The notes beneath the pieces are model-generated. The model made no database searches and was not told the origin of the DNA. It saw only the letters and a program-made list of their open reading frames with translations. Made by a program: the position numbers and the translations under genes. Below, in pieces: positions 23,001 through 38,000 of a DNA stretch of 64,000 nt (its first letter is position 1; every line of letters begins with the position of its first letter). The stretch is from Plectrocnemia conspersa (taxonomy: Eukaryota; Arthropoda; Insecta; Trichoptera; Polycentropodidae): positions 62,001 through 126,000 of the forward strand of contig VTFK01000172.1 of assembly GCA_009617715.1 (NCBI GenBank), read 5' to 3'.

Positions 23001-26000
23001 ATTGTTTCATACAGTATCCTTAAAAATGGGCAAAAAACTATCTGTCAACCTTATAAGAGGTTATTTTGATGTTGTAGTAATGTGATAATTAAAAATAAAA
23101 TATATCATCTTTCTTACGTTCAATATAACGAATTTTCAGTATACCAAAAGTTATTCATTGGTTCCGTGAGCTTCGCTGTATTGAAATTTCATAGTACAGT
23201 TTTTAATTTATTATTATCTAGCCAAGTTTTAAACCTATTCATAAATGATATACAATATTTAGATTTATCATTAAATATCTAAGTTTCAATATAACGATAA
23301 AATCTAACGTTGTAAATCTAATAAATAATATAAAATGTTTTCTTCTGGAAATATTTAGTCAAGTTGTAAACCTATCTTCAAATGAATTGAAAATGTTAAG
23401 TACTTTTTTATAGATTGAACTATTTTGTCCATCATTGAAAATCCTAAATAGTAATGTCCAATTTGAACCATTAAATTTAAAAAAAATATTAAAAAAAAAA
23501 TCAGAACGAAGAAAAAAAATTATATTTAAAACCCAAAAAGTTGAGGGTCCGGTATTTGCACACTCGCTAGCTATCGGTACCTCACGATAGTGAGGTACCG
23601 ATAGCTAGCGAGTAACGATCGAAGTGTAGATAATCTGGGACTTTCTTCGCAAGATGGACCCTACACGTGACTTGTGAATTTTTTTACCGCATGTCACAGA
23701 TCGCAATTTAAAAAATATACAACGATTTTTAAAAGCGAGAGTTCACACGCGAGAAAATACGGCGGATAGGAAATCGATCGGTTCCGATTCGCAGAAGACG
23801 ATCCGAATAATCGCAAATGATCTAAAAGTAGTCGCGGTTTCTACGAGTAACACATTGCGGATTCGAAACGCAATCACACATCGGGCACGATCAATTATCC
23901 GGAAGCTCTGTTTTTTTCGTTTTTATGTAGAAAGTGTTTCGTTTTTTTCGTCTTCCGACAAAGGAAAAATGTGCAATTAAGCCTTTCGCGTTTTCTTAAT
24001 GGATTTGGAAGACAAAGATGACTATGTTTTTTTTTCTCTTTAGACATTAGCTATTAAATTCTATCGCAGGTACACAAAAATAAGTTTATTAATAACTCGA
24101 CCGAAAAAAAAGTAATCAAACATATTGTTTCGCGTTTAATGATCACAATTATTTTCTTTAAGGCCAGATCGCAATTGAATTGTATTCGTATGGCGGAGTA
24201 AATAAAATTGAATCACTATCATTAATTAAGATTAAAATTGACGTTTATATTGAATCATGCGATACTATAATTTTTATTGTCATATTTAATCATCGCTTAA
24301 ATTCCCCCGTGAGTTAAAAAAAATCTAATCTTTAATGATCGCCCGGAAATATGTTAACGATAACCTCTAATTCCAATTTCCCAGACAGGATACAAATATA
24401 AAAAACATTGGGGTATATATGCAGCGGTGGCAATATGAACTGAAATACCAGTAGTAACGATACTGGTAATACCGGTATTGGGACAAAATTGACCTTCGGT
24501 AGATATTTAAAAAAAATAAAACTACCAATATTTCATTTTATAATAAAATTTCAAAGAAAAGTTACAACTTTGGTGTCGACGTCCATTTGCGAAAACATAT
24601 TTTTGCAGTCTGGGTTTAGCGCACTTTTGTCAATCAAAACAAAATTATGAAATCGCTTGGATGCACAAGCATATTTGTGCAAATGTTGAAACACGCGTTT
24701 AATTCGATCGTCTTCGATTTCAGATTGAGGCGATCTTATATATTATATAATTGTTCTGAGCTGCTTCCGCTTCCGGACGCGCACGCTTTAAAATGAAACT
24801 TTACATGTTCAATATTATACTTCATAAATCGTATCGCTTTTTATGAAAATGAAATTTTAAATTATAAGATTTCATGATATATTCAAAAAAAATATTATCT
24901 TAAAAATATACACAGCTTAATTCTCAAATTGTTTGTATATTTATGGCGCAAAGCGTCGCAACGTCTGCGATCGTGACACTCTTACTGTCGCAAATTTGAT
25001 ATATTCAACAATGTCTTATATTATGACATCGAAACGACGCATTAATGATACGTAATATGCAACGTTCATTGTTTTAGCATTCTTCGCGCACACCTCGGAT
25101 CAACATGCAAGTGGGCTAATGGCGATTAAATTGTTTGGTATCAAAACAAATCGTCAGAGATGACATTTCAGTTTTTTTATTATATAATATTTTATTTTTG
25201 GCAGTACAATTTGGCAGGCAATAAAATCGTGCCGTTGCAGTAAAGTCGGTAGAAAAATATATTGTTTTAATGTCATTAATTTATATTGTATACTCAAATA
25301 ATAATTTAAAAAAAATATTTAATAATTTTAATATAAAAACATTGAGAACACCTGTCACAATATCAATAAAAAAAAGTTAAAAAATTAATAAAACAAGTCA
25401 CAGTTCAATAAATACATAAAAAAAACACTGTTGAAAGCATCAAAACTTAAAAAATATGGTACACAATAATCACATTCAAGACATAAATCACAAATAAATC
25501 AAAAACGAAGAAATCCGAAAATCAAAATCAAATACGAGAAAACGTAAAATATTTACGAAAATATGATTCAATTTTTAAGAATAAATATGACTTCGCAGCC
25601 AGGAAAATTTCGTTCAAAACTAATAATAATTTATTAGTTAATATTACATATATTGCGACAAGCTATGGTGGGTGAGTATCGTTATACTCTGAGCGATAGT
25701 AGAGAAGCTGGCGGAGGAATGATGTCCAGTGGATTTTCCTCACACAAAAACCATGCTGTTGACCAAACAAGTATCATTCGATATGGTTTAAACTTTAAAG
25801 CATATTTATAAAAAGAGCAGTGACGTCATTTTAGATTTTTCCAGGAAAGGGCTAAAATTGCTTAGTGGTATTTTTTTTACATTTCGTTTTCATTAAGAAT
25901 CAAGGTATTTTATTAAATGCTATTTATTTTTATAGCCAAATTCAAAGGGAAGGGAAAATTCCCTCCCTGTTTAGAATCCATGTCAAAAGTGTCGGGCCGT

Positions 26001-29000
26001 CGCCATTGCAGTGGGAACGCTCGTTTATCTAACGATTATATTAAGACTTTTATAACAATATTACGACATACTAAATATGTGAATCGAATGAAGCATATCT
26101 AAACCAAATTGCTTTTGACGTGAATTTTTGACTTCTGAGAAGTGATAATTGTTTTTGCGCCCTCCTATTGACTAAAGTTCGGTTTGAATATACTTTAACC
26201 AATACTCTCATATCCAGGGCCGTAGCGTAGAGGTATGACAGAGGGCATATGCCCCCAGGTGCAAGATTGAGGGGCGCCAAAATTGGTAATAATATATTTA
26301 AAATATTCAAACAATATACAAGTATATTAAAGGATTCATAGTATTTCACTAAATAACATACATTTTTCTGGCCAAATTCCCCTTCAAATGAATGAATACT
26401 TTTTCAGCGCTTCTTCGAGTAACTCGTCGACGTCGTTAGTCTATCGACACCACAGTAAAAAAGCCATCATCGACAAGTTTCGAGAAGAGTGGATAGCGAC
26501 AAGCCGTTCACCTTAATGCGATCTGTCTAACTGACCTTTATACGTTCTATTAAATAATTGCAAGCTTTACATTATTTATAGATTCCCTCTTTTATATTAA
26601 TATATTAATATATTCACCGCTTCCTTAAATATTCAATCATGAAAAGAAACAAATTAGGTTTTGCCTACCTTACTATCATAATAACTCACTAGTACACGAT
26701 AGCGAATTAAAAATGATAAGGCGCTGAATTGCCAATGGTTTTATAAGTATTATATTTCATTGCTAACGTTAGCTCGGGAGAAGTCGGACAAGATCGACTC
26801 TCTCCTAACTCGTTTAATGTAGGTATATGGAGAATCTCTTGGAAATCTAGAATAGTAGGATTAAGATTAGCGAAAAAATTGTGATTATAATAATACTATA
26901 TTTTTCGTTGCCTCAGGAAAATATTACGGTAATGACAAAATTAATAATATTTTTTTTAAATTAAATTGTATAAATATTTTTAAATGTTTTACAACATTAT
27001 ATTGTTGCATAAGAAAGGGTGGGTGAGTTTTTGAGTATTAAACCTGTCTTAAACCTACCCCGAAAATATTTTTAAAATATTTTATTTTAGTGAAATTACA
27101 TCGGAATACATTTACACCAGTAGATAAATATTTTTGCGAGTTAAAATATAATTTATCTGACAGGTGCTGGTAAAATTTTAGCTTTTCCATACGTTATAAT
27201 ATATACATTTATATACTTAATCATTATTTATTTACGTGCGATGAATAAATGTAAATGAAGTTATGTTTTCACTAGTGAAAATACATTTTCAACAGTAGAT
27301 ATATATTTCTACTAGCGAAAATATAATTTCACAGATTGTCGCCAGTGAAATTATATGCTACTTTAATACGTAGTATCATATGCATTTATATATTCATTAG
27401 TTATTTACATGCGATTAATAAATTTTACAATAAATGTATATTTTTCAATGAAATTTTATTTTCACTAGTGAAGCGAAAATATAATTTAATTGATAGGCTC
27501 TAGTAAAATTATATGCAGCTCTTAAATATTTATGAAATCCTATTAGACAGTTGCGAAACGTTCATTTTTTGTTCAAACCCAAACCTAACATAAAAAAAGT
27601 TCTAAAACAAATTATAGTTTTAGAACTTTCATTAGGTAAAGTCCAAATACAAACTACACTTATTCATCTCTCAAAGGAAAATAAGCTGAATAATTAGTGC
27701 AGACAGATGTATTACTATTGAAATCGAAATATGAATATAAAAATGTGAATTTTTGACATCTGAGAAATAATAATTATTTTTTGCGCTCTCCTATTGGTCA
27801 AAATTCGGTTTATATGTTCTATATATATAGTTTTAATATAATGGAATGGAGCAGGTGGGGACACTACCTTCTAAATGTAGCCATAAAAATGTATGTCATT
27901 TAATAAAATACAATATAATAGTAATTAAATCGAAATATTTAAAAAAACGACCATTGACTGGCCAACATTTACCCCCCCCCCCCCCAATCAGATCAATTAT
28001 TGTTACAATATATGTAATATCTGTATTATAGAATACAATTAAATGTTTTCGTTTCCTATGGCGTCGTTAATCTTGACCTTAAAAATACAATAAAACGTCA
28101 AAATGTTTATCATTTTTTTTTGTAACAATCAACCGTTCGGATCGTTATACAAAACGACCTTAACATTCCAAAACAATCGAGCATAACCTTCAGATTCTGA
28201 TATCGCACGCACGCGTGATACATATTTCGCACGTCTGTGAGAATAGCGATTTAGCAAAAATGGCATTTCCGAGCTACCGGAAACGCAGCCATAAACAAAG
28301 ATCTGCTAATGACCCATATGAAGCGCGCGTGTGAAAAAGAGCGACATCAAAATGACACAAGCGCGCAGTAATATAATTAAAGCGCTCATTGTGCTAAGAT
28401 CGTCTCTGCCGATGGAGGGGAGAAGAACGGGATTTTTCAGCGATACCATCGAGCAACAAATTGCTCGAATACCTTATTACGGTTTTGTACAGCAGATTCG
28501 AATAATTTTGGACAATTTTACACCCATGCCGATTTTTTTATAACTCGAATTAATGGTGCAATGAATATTGCAAACAGATTTTTTGCTAGGCCGAAAATTT
28601 TATTGTTATGCCCAACGCCCGTCAGCTGTCAAAAATTGTGTTGCCATAACAAACTGTGAATTGACATTTTTTGCTACAAATATACAAAAAAAGCTTACCG
28701 TAAAATAAATAATAAATGGCAAATTTCGGCAAGAAATAATGTTTTGATATTTTTAATATTTATTTTATATAACGCATATATACATATGTATATATTTTGA
28801 AGTGAACCTCTGAATTATCATAAATTACACAGGCCTGCGATGTAAAAGTTATTTTGAATGTAAATAGTGATTTGTGTATTTTTTACAGCTACTAATTATT
28901 AAAAAATAATAATAATAAAATACAGTTTCTTCACTATAATCATCCAGAAGCGGTTGATCAAAAATTATGTTGTCCTAGATTTATTTTTCCAATAAAAAAA

Positions 29001-32000
29001 AAAAAAAATTTGAAGCTTGAATTTTCGAAAATATTTTTAAAATTTGTTTTTATCAACAGCAAAAAATACTTTTTTAATAATAAAATAAATACCCCGAAAC
29101 AATGGTTGTAATGCTTTGGTTTTACTAATCAATAAACATGGTGATTCATACTGTAACTATTTTTGAGGGCAATAAATAAAAATGTCAATACCGGTAATAC
29201 CGGTATTTACTACATTTTCTCTCGGTAATACCGGTATTATTGCTATTTATAATCAGGACAAGAATGGGCCTCCATAAAGTTTGAAGAACTGAGGCAGTGC
29301 TTTCATGGTAAAAATCAATCTCTTTGCTTTGTTAACCCATGCTTTGAAAAATCATAGTGATTACTGTTACTTTTTCTTTAATAATGTGCGAGGTTTAAAT
29401 CTGAAGAAAAAAATCTCATTCTAATATTCCGTCAGAAATACGACCTGTCTCACATGGACATGGAATACCCGTTCCTTCCCCTCCAGATACACAAGAAAAT
29501 ATTTTTGACGATATCGAAACACTGCCCCAAACTTAGAGTTGCCGATAGTAGTGATTCATATGATCCTGGCAGCAATGGTCCAAAACTTGAGAAGCTTTTT
29601 TATTAGCAATAACAGGGGCGCAGTGGATATCTGCGACCGATTATATACGGTAATGGCAAAAGTACGAGTCGGCATGTAAACAATTTGCGCCGATTGCGTA
29701 ACGTCGCGCAATTATATAATTTAATAACCATCTTCAATAATAATCAAAAGGCCGAGGAGGAAAATTGGCGTTCGTGTCTGTATCTACTAGTCATAGAAAA
29801 CGTCTACGTTGTAGAGACGTAATGACGGCAAGAATTATGTTTCATAAAGCCGCCATTATAACTTTTAATGCAATATGAACTGAGTTATGCTTTTTCAAGC
29901 TATTCTTTATAAGAATAATTAAAAAATACTTTTACACGTAACGAGGGACATTTCACTCGCACGCTGCATTATAATATTTCTCTTTGTTTAGAGTGCAAAA
30001 ACAAGGCGTTGTAAGAAATTATTTTCGCTCGCTTTTCAACTGCCGCAAAAAGGAATTCGATATAAAAACACAGCGCCTAAAATAAAATATAACATTACTG
30101 AACGCTACTCGTGCGTCGCCAATTCGATTCTGCTGTTGCGGAAGTTCAATTGATCAATTTTTCACAATCGGAGATGAAATAAGATGATGAAATGCGTCGT
30201 TTCGGTCCGATCGATTTTTTCTACGCGCTTTGTTCGTAATGACAATGATCAACAATAACGGTACATATATTAGGAATATATGTTACAGTCAATGTGTATT
30301 ACTAGTGAGGATATATTATCACTGGCGTTTCAGTGAATTCATATGCCTGCACTACACTCTCTGGAAGTTGTCCGAACCTAAGTTACAACTGAAGTTGGCC
30401 GAGACCAACGAATTCGAGTAAGCGACCACACAAATTTCATATGCCGTCCGGACGGCGGGCGTGAATAACGTCCGCACGGCGGCTGCTATCACGTACAGCT
30501 GGCATATTTGCACGCGATCGAAAAATGTGCCAAATAATCGCAATTTTTAAATTGTCATATTATAAAAATTACGCTACTGATAATCATAAAAGTTTGTGTG
30601 AGCACTCACCAATACAATATCAGTGAAAACTTTTCGGTCGTAAATATTCAATTTACGCAAAATCTTTGTCGGCTTTTGCAAAATGCCATAAGGCATAAAA
30701 TGATACCTCAGAATACGAACACCACATCTGTGACTATCCTAGAATTTGTCGCCATCGATTCTAAATAAGAATTCGTTATGGTGTGACATTTATATAAACT
30801 AATCTAGGAAAATACATAAGGATATTCGAAACGATTTTTTTAGCAAAATCAAGTACCACTAATTATTTTTTAATTATTTAATTTTATATGAAAAAATATA
30901 TAATAACGATATCTGTTAGAAGAATATACTATCAAAAATATAATTAATCCCTTTTGGTGCCCTAAAATATTCAAAGATGTCAGTAAGAGTCTGTTGAAGT
31001 CCCCGATAAGCATGTGGTATTATAACTTGACCACGTGACTACGATGCAGCGTTCGTCATGCGTGTTGACCATAGGACGCCTACGCGCATACAGAAATTGA
31101 ACCGAGTTACTCGTTCTATCTCAGTTTGCGAAACACCATATCATTATCTTTCTCACTGTCGTCACTTAACACGCGAGAGAGCGATAGGGGAAGTATCTTA
31201 CCACTTGCGCTCGAAAGAGCAGCTCTGACTTCGGTCCGTTTGCCGACAATGTTCGGAAGTGCTCGAAGCTGGCCAAGTTGACTGAATTACCCCCACTTTA
31301 CCTCCCGTTCTCGGTAACCTCGGATAACTTCCGAGAGATTTTAGAGCGGGCAGAACCGAACTCGACCGAAGTAACCCACTATATTCTCCGTCCTTAGCCA
31401 ACCTTGGCCAACTTCCAGAGAGTGCAGTGCAGGCAATATGCTTTTAGTGAATTATAATTAATTTATTTTCCATTACGTCACATTAAGGCATAGACAAAAC
31501 GACAAAATTTTTCATCACCCACTTTTAGTTTATTCTATTTCTATCTCATTTAATATTAAATTTTAAACGTAACCGATATTACTACGGTCTTCTGATATTA
31601 AAGTATTGGTTAAAGTATATTCAAACGAATTTTGGTCAATAGGAGGGGAAAAAACAATTATCACTTCTCAGAAGTAAAAAATTCACGGCAAAAGCAATAA
31701 AATCGTGTCAGTGCCGTCGCAGTGGGAAAAGAGTGTAGTTCCCACTGCGACGGCGATGGCATGATTTTATTGCTTTTGACGTGGATTTTTTACTTCTGAG
31801 AAGTGATAATGGTTTTTTACGCTCTCCTATTGGTCTAAATTCGGTTTATATGCTCCTCATTTAATTTGGAATATTATTATGGAATATAATAAATAAATAA
31901 AATGTTGCGCAGTATTTTTAAAACTTTTTTCGTATTTATTTAAAATAAAAAAATTAATGCTTAATTATTTTTAAAATCAAAATACATAGTCTAGATTATT

Positions 32001-35000
32001 TTTATTGGTTATATATTTATATAAACCTATATTTATTATTCTAGCTCTATTTTTCGATTACTTAAACCTTTATAAATATATTCTTATATTCGTTAAAAAT
32101 ATTTTATCATTTACAATACGATTTTCGAATACTTGAAAAATGCGAATGAAGTCTACTGTAGCTATTTTATTAAAAACACGTTCAATATTTTTTTGCGTAT
32201 TAGATATCAATCTTGGCTACAATGTTTTGCAACAAATATTTAAAAAAAAAAGTATGCTAATGGTATTTAATTTAATAAATGTAATAAAATTCTAAAACTA
32301 GTAATATGATTAAAATCAGCGCATATCAGCGAATGATATGAATGAATTCATTTTTATTTAATCTTTCAATATTAAACAATAATAATTTTATCCAAACCAC
32401 ATAATTAAATGTATCTACCAAAAAAAAAAAAAAAAGCAACTCTATAGCAGTGTATCATATATTTATGTCGAGAATTAACGTAATTAACTCATTGGCAATA
32501 ATGCACATACAATTTAACATGCTTATATCTTTTCATTATACATACATTTGTAATAACCATGCAATTTTGAAACGCAAAGACTAGGTTTTTACGTACTTGT
32601 ACAATAGACATCGACGCGCGATTATATTTCAAACCCGTATTATTAAAATCGACACGAAATCACTTCCATGTCGGTGTTGCAGTTTTGCGAATCGTCATGG
32701 TGTTATGTATAACTGCATTGCTCAATTTCTGGTAATGTGCAATGCAACTTTTCATGCAATAAATGCACCCCGGCGCTTTGCAATCGCGCGTGTATTAAAA
32801 AGGTCACGCACCTCTGACTTTCGATCGTGACCGTCTCGAGCTCGGACGACAGGTGGGCGAAAGGACGGTATCCTTACAAAGGACCCTAAAAGTTTTTTTG
32901 TCACATTCTGATGCGCGTTAAAATTCTAGATGGGCCGAGCTATAGTGGATGATTCGAATAGTTGACATTCTTCGCGTCATCGCGATAAACAAACTATTTG
33001 TATGGACGCGTTTCGGTATGTGGTAAACAAACCGTATAAAATTGCCAACGTATGTTAACCTTAAATACGTTTATGGCAGTTGTGCGTTATCGTGAATGTC
33101 GCTAGATAGAAACGAACGCTACAGGATTGCTTATCGGTTTGAAATACTATAATACATCTTTAACAATGTTTCAAAAAAGGCTTAACATTCCGAGAAACTT
33201 GTTTGATATTCTCATTTAAAATCACATTTATAATCATCGAGAACTATGTATCCACACAACGTAATATCAGCGAGTGAATGCGTTTTGACGTAGTAGAGAT
33301 GATTGACAGTAGAAACAGCAACTATGTCGTCCCCTTCCACTCTTCGGTATCTTGACGAGATTAGACTTGTAAATTTCAAGTTTAAATCTTGAAGTGATAG
33401 TGCTGTTATTATTATTTATTTTTATGTACATTATGGTGTTAATTTTAACATATAACCAGTGAGTTGAGAAAGCGAATAAAAATACTAAACCAAAATTTTT
33501 GTTTGAAAAAATGCGAACAATACGGTTTGCTACAGCAAAATATCAACTTAAAATATATTTTAACTGATAGTCGCTAGTGAAATTATATGCTACTCTAAAA
33601 TGTCTGAAACTTAATTTAATAGTTGCAAAACGCCCATTTGCTGTTCAAACCCAAATCTAACCTACAGGAATTAACCAAACCCAACTTGACTTTGTGAAAG
33701 TTCTAAAACTATTTAAGTATGTCTCGTATCATGTGCTAATAGTAAGGGCGTAAATCCAAACTTGCCATCTCTTTCTCAATTATGAATAATAATGAAATGG
33801 ATAGCTCTCGAACTGACTGTGTTAACACAAATAAAGTACACATAAGTGTTGAATATACCATTTTTTAATACACAATATATTTCCCAAAATTTTTTTAATA
33901 CTTTTCAAATTTGATTACCATTAAAAAAAGGGTAATTTGACGAAAATATGAAAAAAATATTTTAACCCTTTCACCGCGGATTTGCCACCACGGTTATTAA
34001 GTATAATTTAAGGATGTAAATCACTTGAATTTATTGAACTACAATATGTTTTAAAATATGACACGAATAAGTGGCAACCACATATTAAAAAAATTCGAAA
34101 TCGCGCAAAAATATCAGCAGCTGCGGTGAAAAGGTTAAGAGAAGTAAATCAAGTAAAATACGTCCGGGACGTTAATCACTTTTAAGTACCGCTAAAATAA
34201 TCGAAGAAAAAATTTCGAACAAATGAAAATAAATGTTATATTGTCTTGAAAGAAATGAACAATGGAAGAGAGATCACGGGACTAAAAAAAATGCGTTAAT
34301 AATTGTTAATAATTTTATATCCGTTCCGTGACGTTAACTATAAATAAACTCTTAAGTACCGGAAAAACTACTCTTTGTGTGGAAAGGATGCGCGATAGAC
34401 AATGTGTTTAATATCCCTTGCTTAACTATCGCTGTAGAGACTATATGGACCGTTTAATTTTTAATGCTTAAACACATTTCGTGGGTGTGTGTCTAAGAAG
34501 TAATGCAATTGGTCCGCAAACATCCTATTCTGCGATTCGCAAGAGCTGTTTCAAACCAGCATTATAGAACATGTGACACTTGGTCTCATATGAGACGCGC
34601 CAAGCAGTCACAACACGAAGCACCAATGGATCGCCCAACATCAGCGAAGAGTCTCCGACTTTCAAGACCTACCATTTCAACTTCACCGCCTGATAGCGGC
34701 ATCTACATTTCTCTATATATTATTATTTTGTAATAACGTAACGTTGGACTCTTGGAATTTGTTTCGTTACATATATTTGATCAGATTTTACGCACGTAAG
34801 CTTCGTTTACTTCCTAAGAACGCGTCGATACATACGCGCGGGATTGGAAAGCTACGCAATTTATTTATAAACTGCATTGTTATCGTGCCTTTGTGAGAGC
34901 TATGTTTGAACTGAGGTAGCAGCTGTGCAAGCGAAAGTAACCGAAGAGAGGAAGTCGGCTAGATCATAGCGAGTTCTCGATCGTAAAAATGCATCCTAGT

Positions 35001-38000
35001 TTTGTCTAAATAATGCGTGACGGAATTCCGAGACGTCTGAGAATCTATCAAAGATAATAACGATTTTTTCCCAATCGCGATTTATGCCCGAGATAGAGTG
35101 TGCGCACCTCAAGGGTAACAGGTGTCGGTGCGTTATTTCAAAACGTTTCTCTTACGCAAGATTCTAATATTGCTTTTAATATACCTATATGTATACAATA
35201 ACGTGAATTTATATATTTTTGTATTTAATTTTAAAGCTTATAATTCTTAAAGAATTCAATAGCAAAGTTCCGCGTGCATAATTTTCGCATACGTGATACT
35301 AAACATCTAAACAAAGCAATAAAAAAAAAGTTCACGCGACGAGAAAGGTCAAAAGATCGCTTTTAATATAAGCTTCGTCTCCTTACAAAACACCGTAATG
35401 ATATTCACCTAAATATGACCCACCGCAGACATACCGGTTTTTTAATATTATTATTTTTGGCGTTGTTTAAAATAAGCGCTCTTGCGACAAAGTGGAATTT
35501 TTCACAGAACAAACACCTTGGACGACAAACGTTTTGTAAAAACAAGCGTGCGAAAATTAATCGCACCTCACAATGCAAAACGCTACTAATTAATTTTCAA
35601 TTATGAACAAAAAACACGTTTTTTATATATTTGATGTTGATGGTGTGAGAATTGTGCAAAATGTATAGTCGATTATTGACGATCAACATATTTCGGCAAA
35701 GTGGGTCACGTATGCTCCGTATACCTAATGGATTTAAAATCACAAAAGTTTAACTCAAATTTCAACACGAAACACCTGTAAATTACGCTCGTTTTGTCAT
35801 TAGCTCGCTCGCGAATCGGAATGCTGTCAATTGGTGAATTATAATTCAGCGACATCAGTAACAAAACCAATATTTGCACCGATTTGTAAAAGTTTACATT
35901 GAGCTTGTAATCGCTAACGAGAATCTTGACTCTTGCTTTATTAGAACACTTGTACGTTAATAAGTTGTTAAACGTCATACGGGAAAGGGAGAGGCTGAAT
36001 GAGGCACACCTCCCCCCCTTTTTGAAGTTGGTAAATAAATGCATGTCATTAAATGAAAAACATTAAAAAAACTTTTGCCTTAGCTCTCTCCAACTTTTTT
36101 TTAATTAGTAGTACTAGCGGAAATTTTAATACGTTCAATAAAAAACGTGTACAATTATAAAAAAATATACATGGTACTAGCTGCGTAGCGAAAATATATC
36201 AACAACATCTTTTTTTTAATTGAAGAACCTTTTCCTCAATGACTTCCCTAATTGCTAAATTAATAAAACGCCACTGTATCTATATTTAAATCAAAGCTAT
36301 TTTATATTGCAAAGTATATTATTTTTTTGTGAAACATAAGTTAATGTTATCTTACATTTATCGACTTTTGTCAATAATACAACGCAATTATTTTTTTTAA
36401 ATTATTTATTAAGCTTTATAGCTAATTTTTAGATCAACAAATTTTAACTAAACATATATAATATAAACAGAAAATAAAAAAAAGACTTATTATTATTATT
36501 TATTTCTTAATGCATAAAGGTGTTTTTTTTTTATGAATCTACAGTCCCTTTACTCGCGATTTTGACTAGAGATTTAGATTCTGAATTTTACAGTAGAAGA
36601 CAGGGACGCATTTTCCTTCCCTTGATATTGGCTAGCAAAAATATATGTCATTTCATGAAATACAATAAATTTTAATAAAATCAAAATATTAACTGACTGG
36701 CAAACTTTTGCTTTTGCAAACTTCTGATTCATCAGAAATTCCCGGATTATTCAAATAAAATCTTCGATGCAACGATCTCGATCTATCCAGTCAATATTTT
36801 TTTAAATATGTCACTTCCAGTGAAATAATTTCTGAGTTCATTTTCACCGATAGATATATATTTTTACTAGTGAAACTATAATTTATCTGGCTAGTAAAAG
36901 TATATGACTTAAACTATTTTATACGTAGTAATATTTTATTTATTTATTTATAGTGAAACAATTTCAAAATACATTTTCACCGATAGATATATATTTTTAC
37001 TAGTGAAACTATAATTTATCTGGCTAATAAAAGTATATGACTTCAACTTTTTTATACGTAGTAATATTTTATTAATTTATTTACATGCGATGTATAAATG
37101 TGAATTTTTCAGTAAAATTATATTTTCTTTAATAAAGTCCAAAAACATTTTTAACAATAGATTAACATACATATTTACTAGGGAAACTATAACTGCTAGT
37201 CGCTGGTAAAATTATATGCTTCTCTGTGAAGTTTAATTTGCCAGTTGCGAAACGTCCATTTGCTGTTCAAACCCAAATCTAACCTACACATATAAACCAA
37301 ATCCAACTTGCCCTAATAACAGTTCTAAAACTAATCATCTGTCAGTTAAAATAAGTAGAAACGTCGGATCTCACATATTGCTCCATATTTTGTTTTAAAA
37401 ATATTATATGAGCTATTCTACAGATAATACTACAATTTCTTATATAAGAGTATTGGGCAAAGTATATTCAAACCGAATTTTAGACAATAGGAGGGCGCAA
37501 AAACAATTATCATTTCTCAGAAGTCAAAAATTCACGTCAAAAGCAATAAAATCGTGTCATCGCCGTCGCAGTGGAAGCGTTCGACTGCAATGGCGCCGAA
37601 AATAATAAATAAATAATAAAACATGTGTTTTACGGTTATTTGTCAAAATATATCTAAAAATTTGTTGTTTAAGAAAGATCATTCAACTATTTCACTAGTA
37701 AGAAATAAATTATTAAATATATGAATAAGTTTTTATATATAACGTTAAGGTTTCTATTATGTTTTATATGTATGTTTCGATTAAATGTAGTGTATTAATA
37801 TTTAGCTATATTAGCTAAATAAAAATTAATAAAATAAATATTAATTAAATTGAAATATTAAAAAACGATTACTTAATGGCTAAATTTTGCCCCCCCCCTC
37901 GGACGTCCCTGTCCCTAAGCTTTCGAGGAAACATAGAAAAAGACTAGACATTCGAAAGCATCACTGGACTAACTCGGAAACTCAAACACTAGAAGGGAGC

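Noticed and set aside
34488..34780. Possible solo LTR starting TGTGTCTAAG and ending CGTTACA
   Set aside because: No target-site duplication, no inverted terminal match and no second copy in the window.
35706..36044. 112-codon minus-strand open frame
   Set aside because: The last third overlaps a family P outer-end piece with a C tract and the rest shows no domain.
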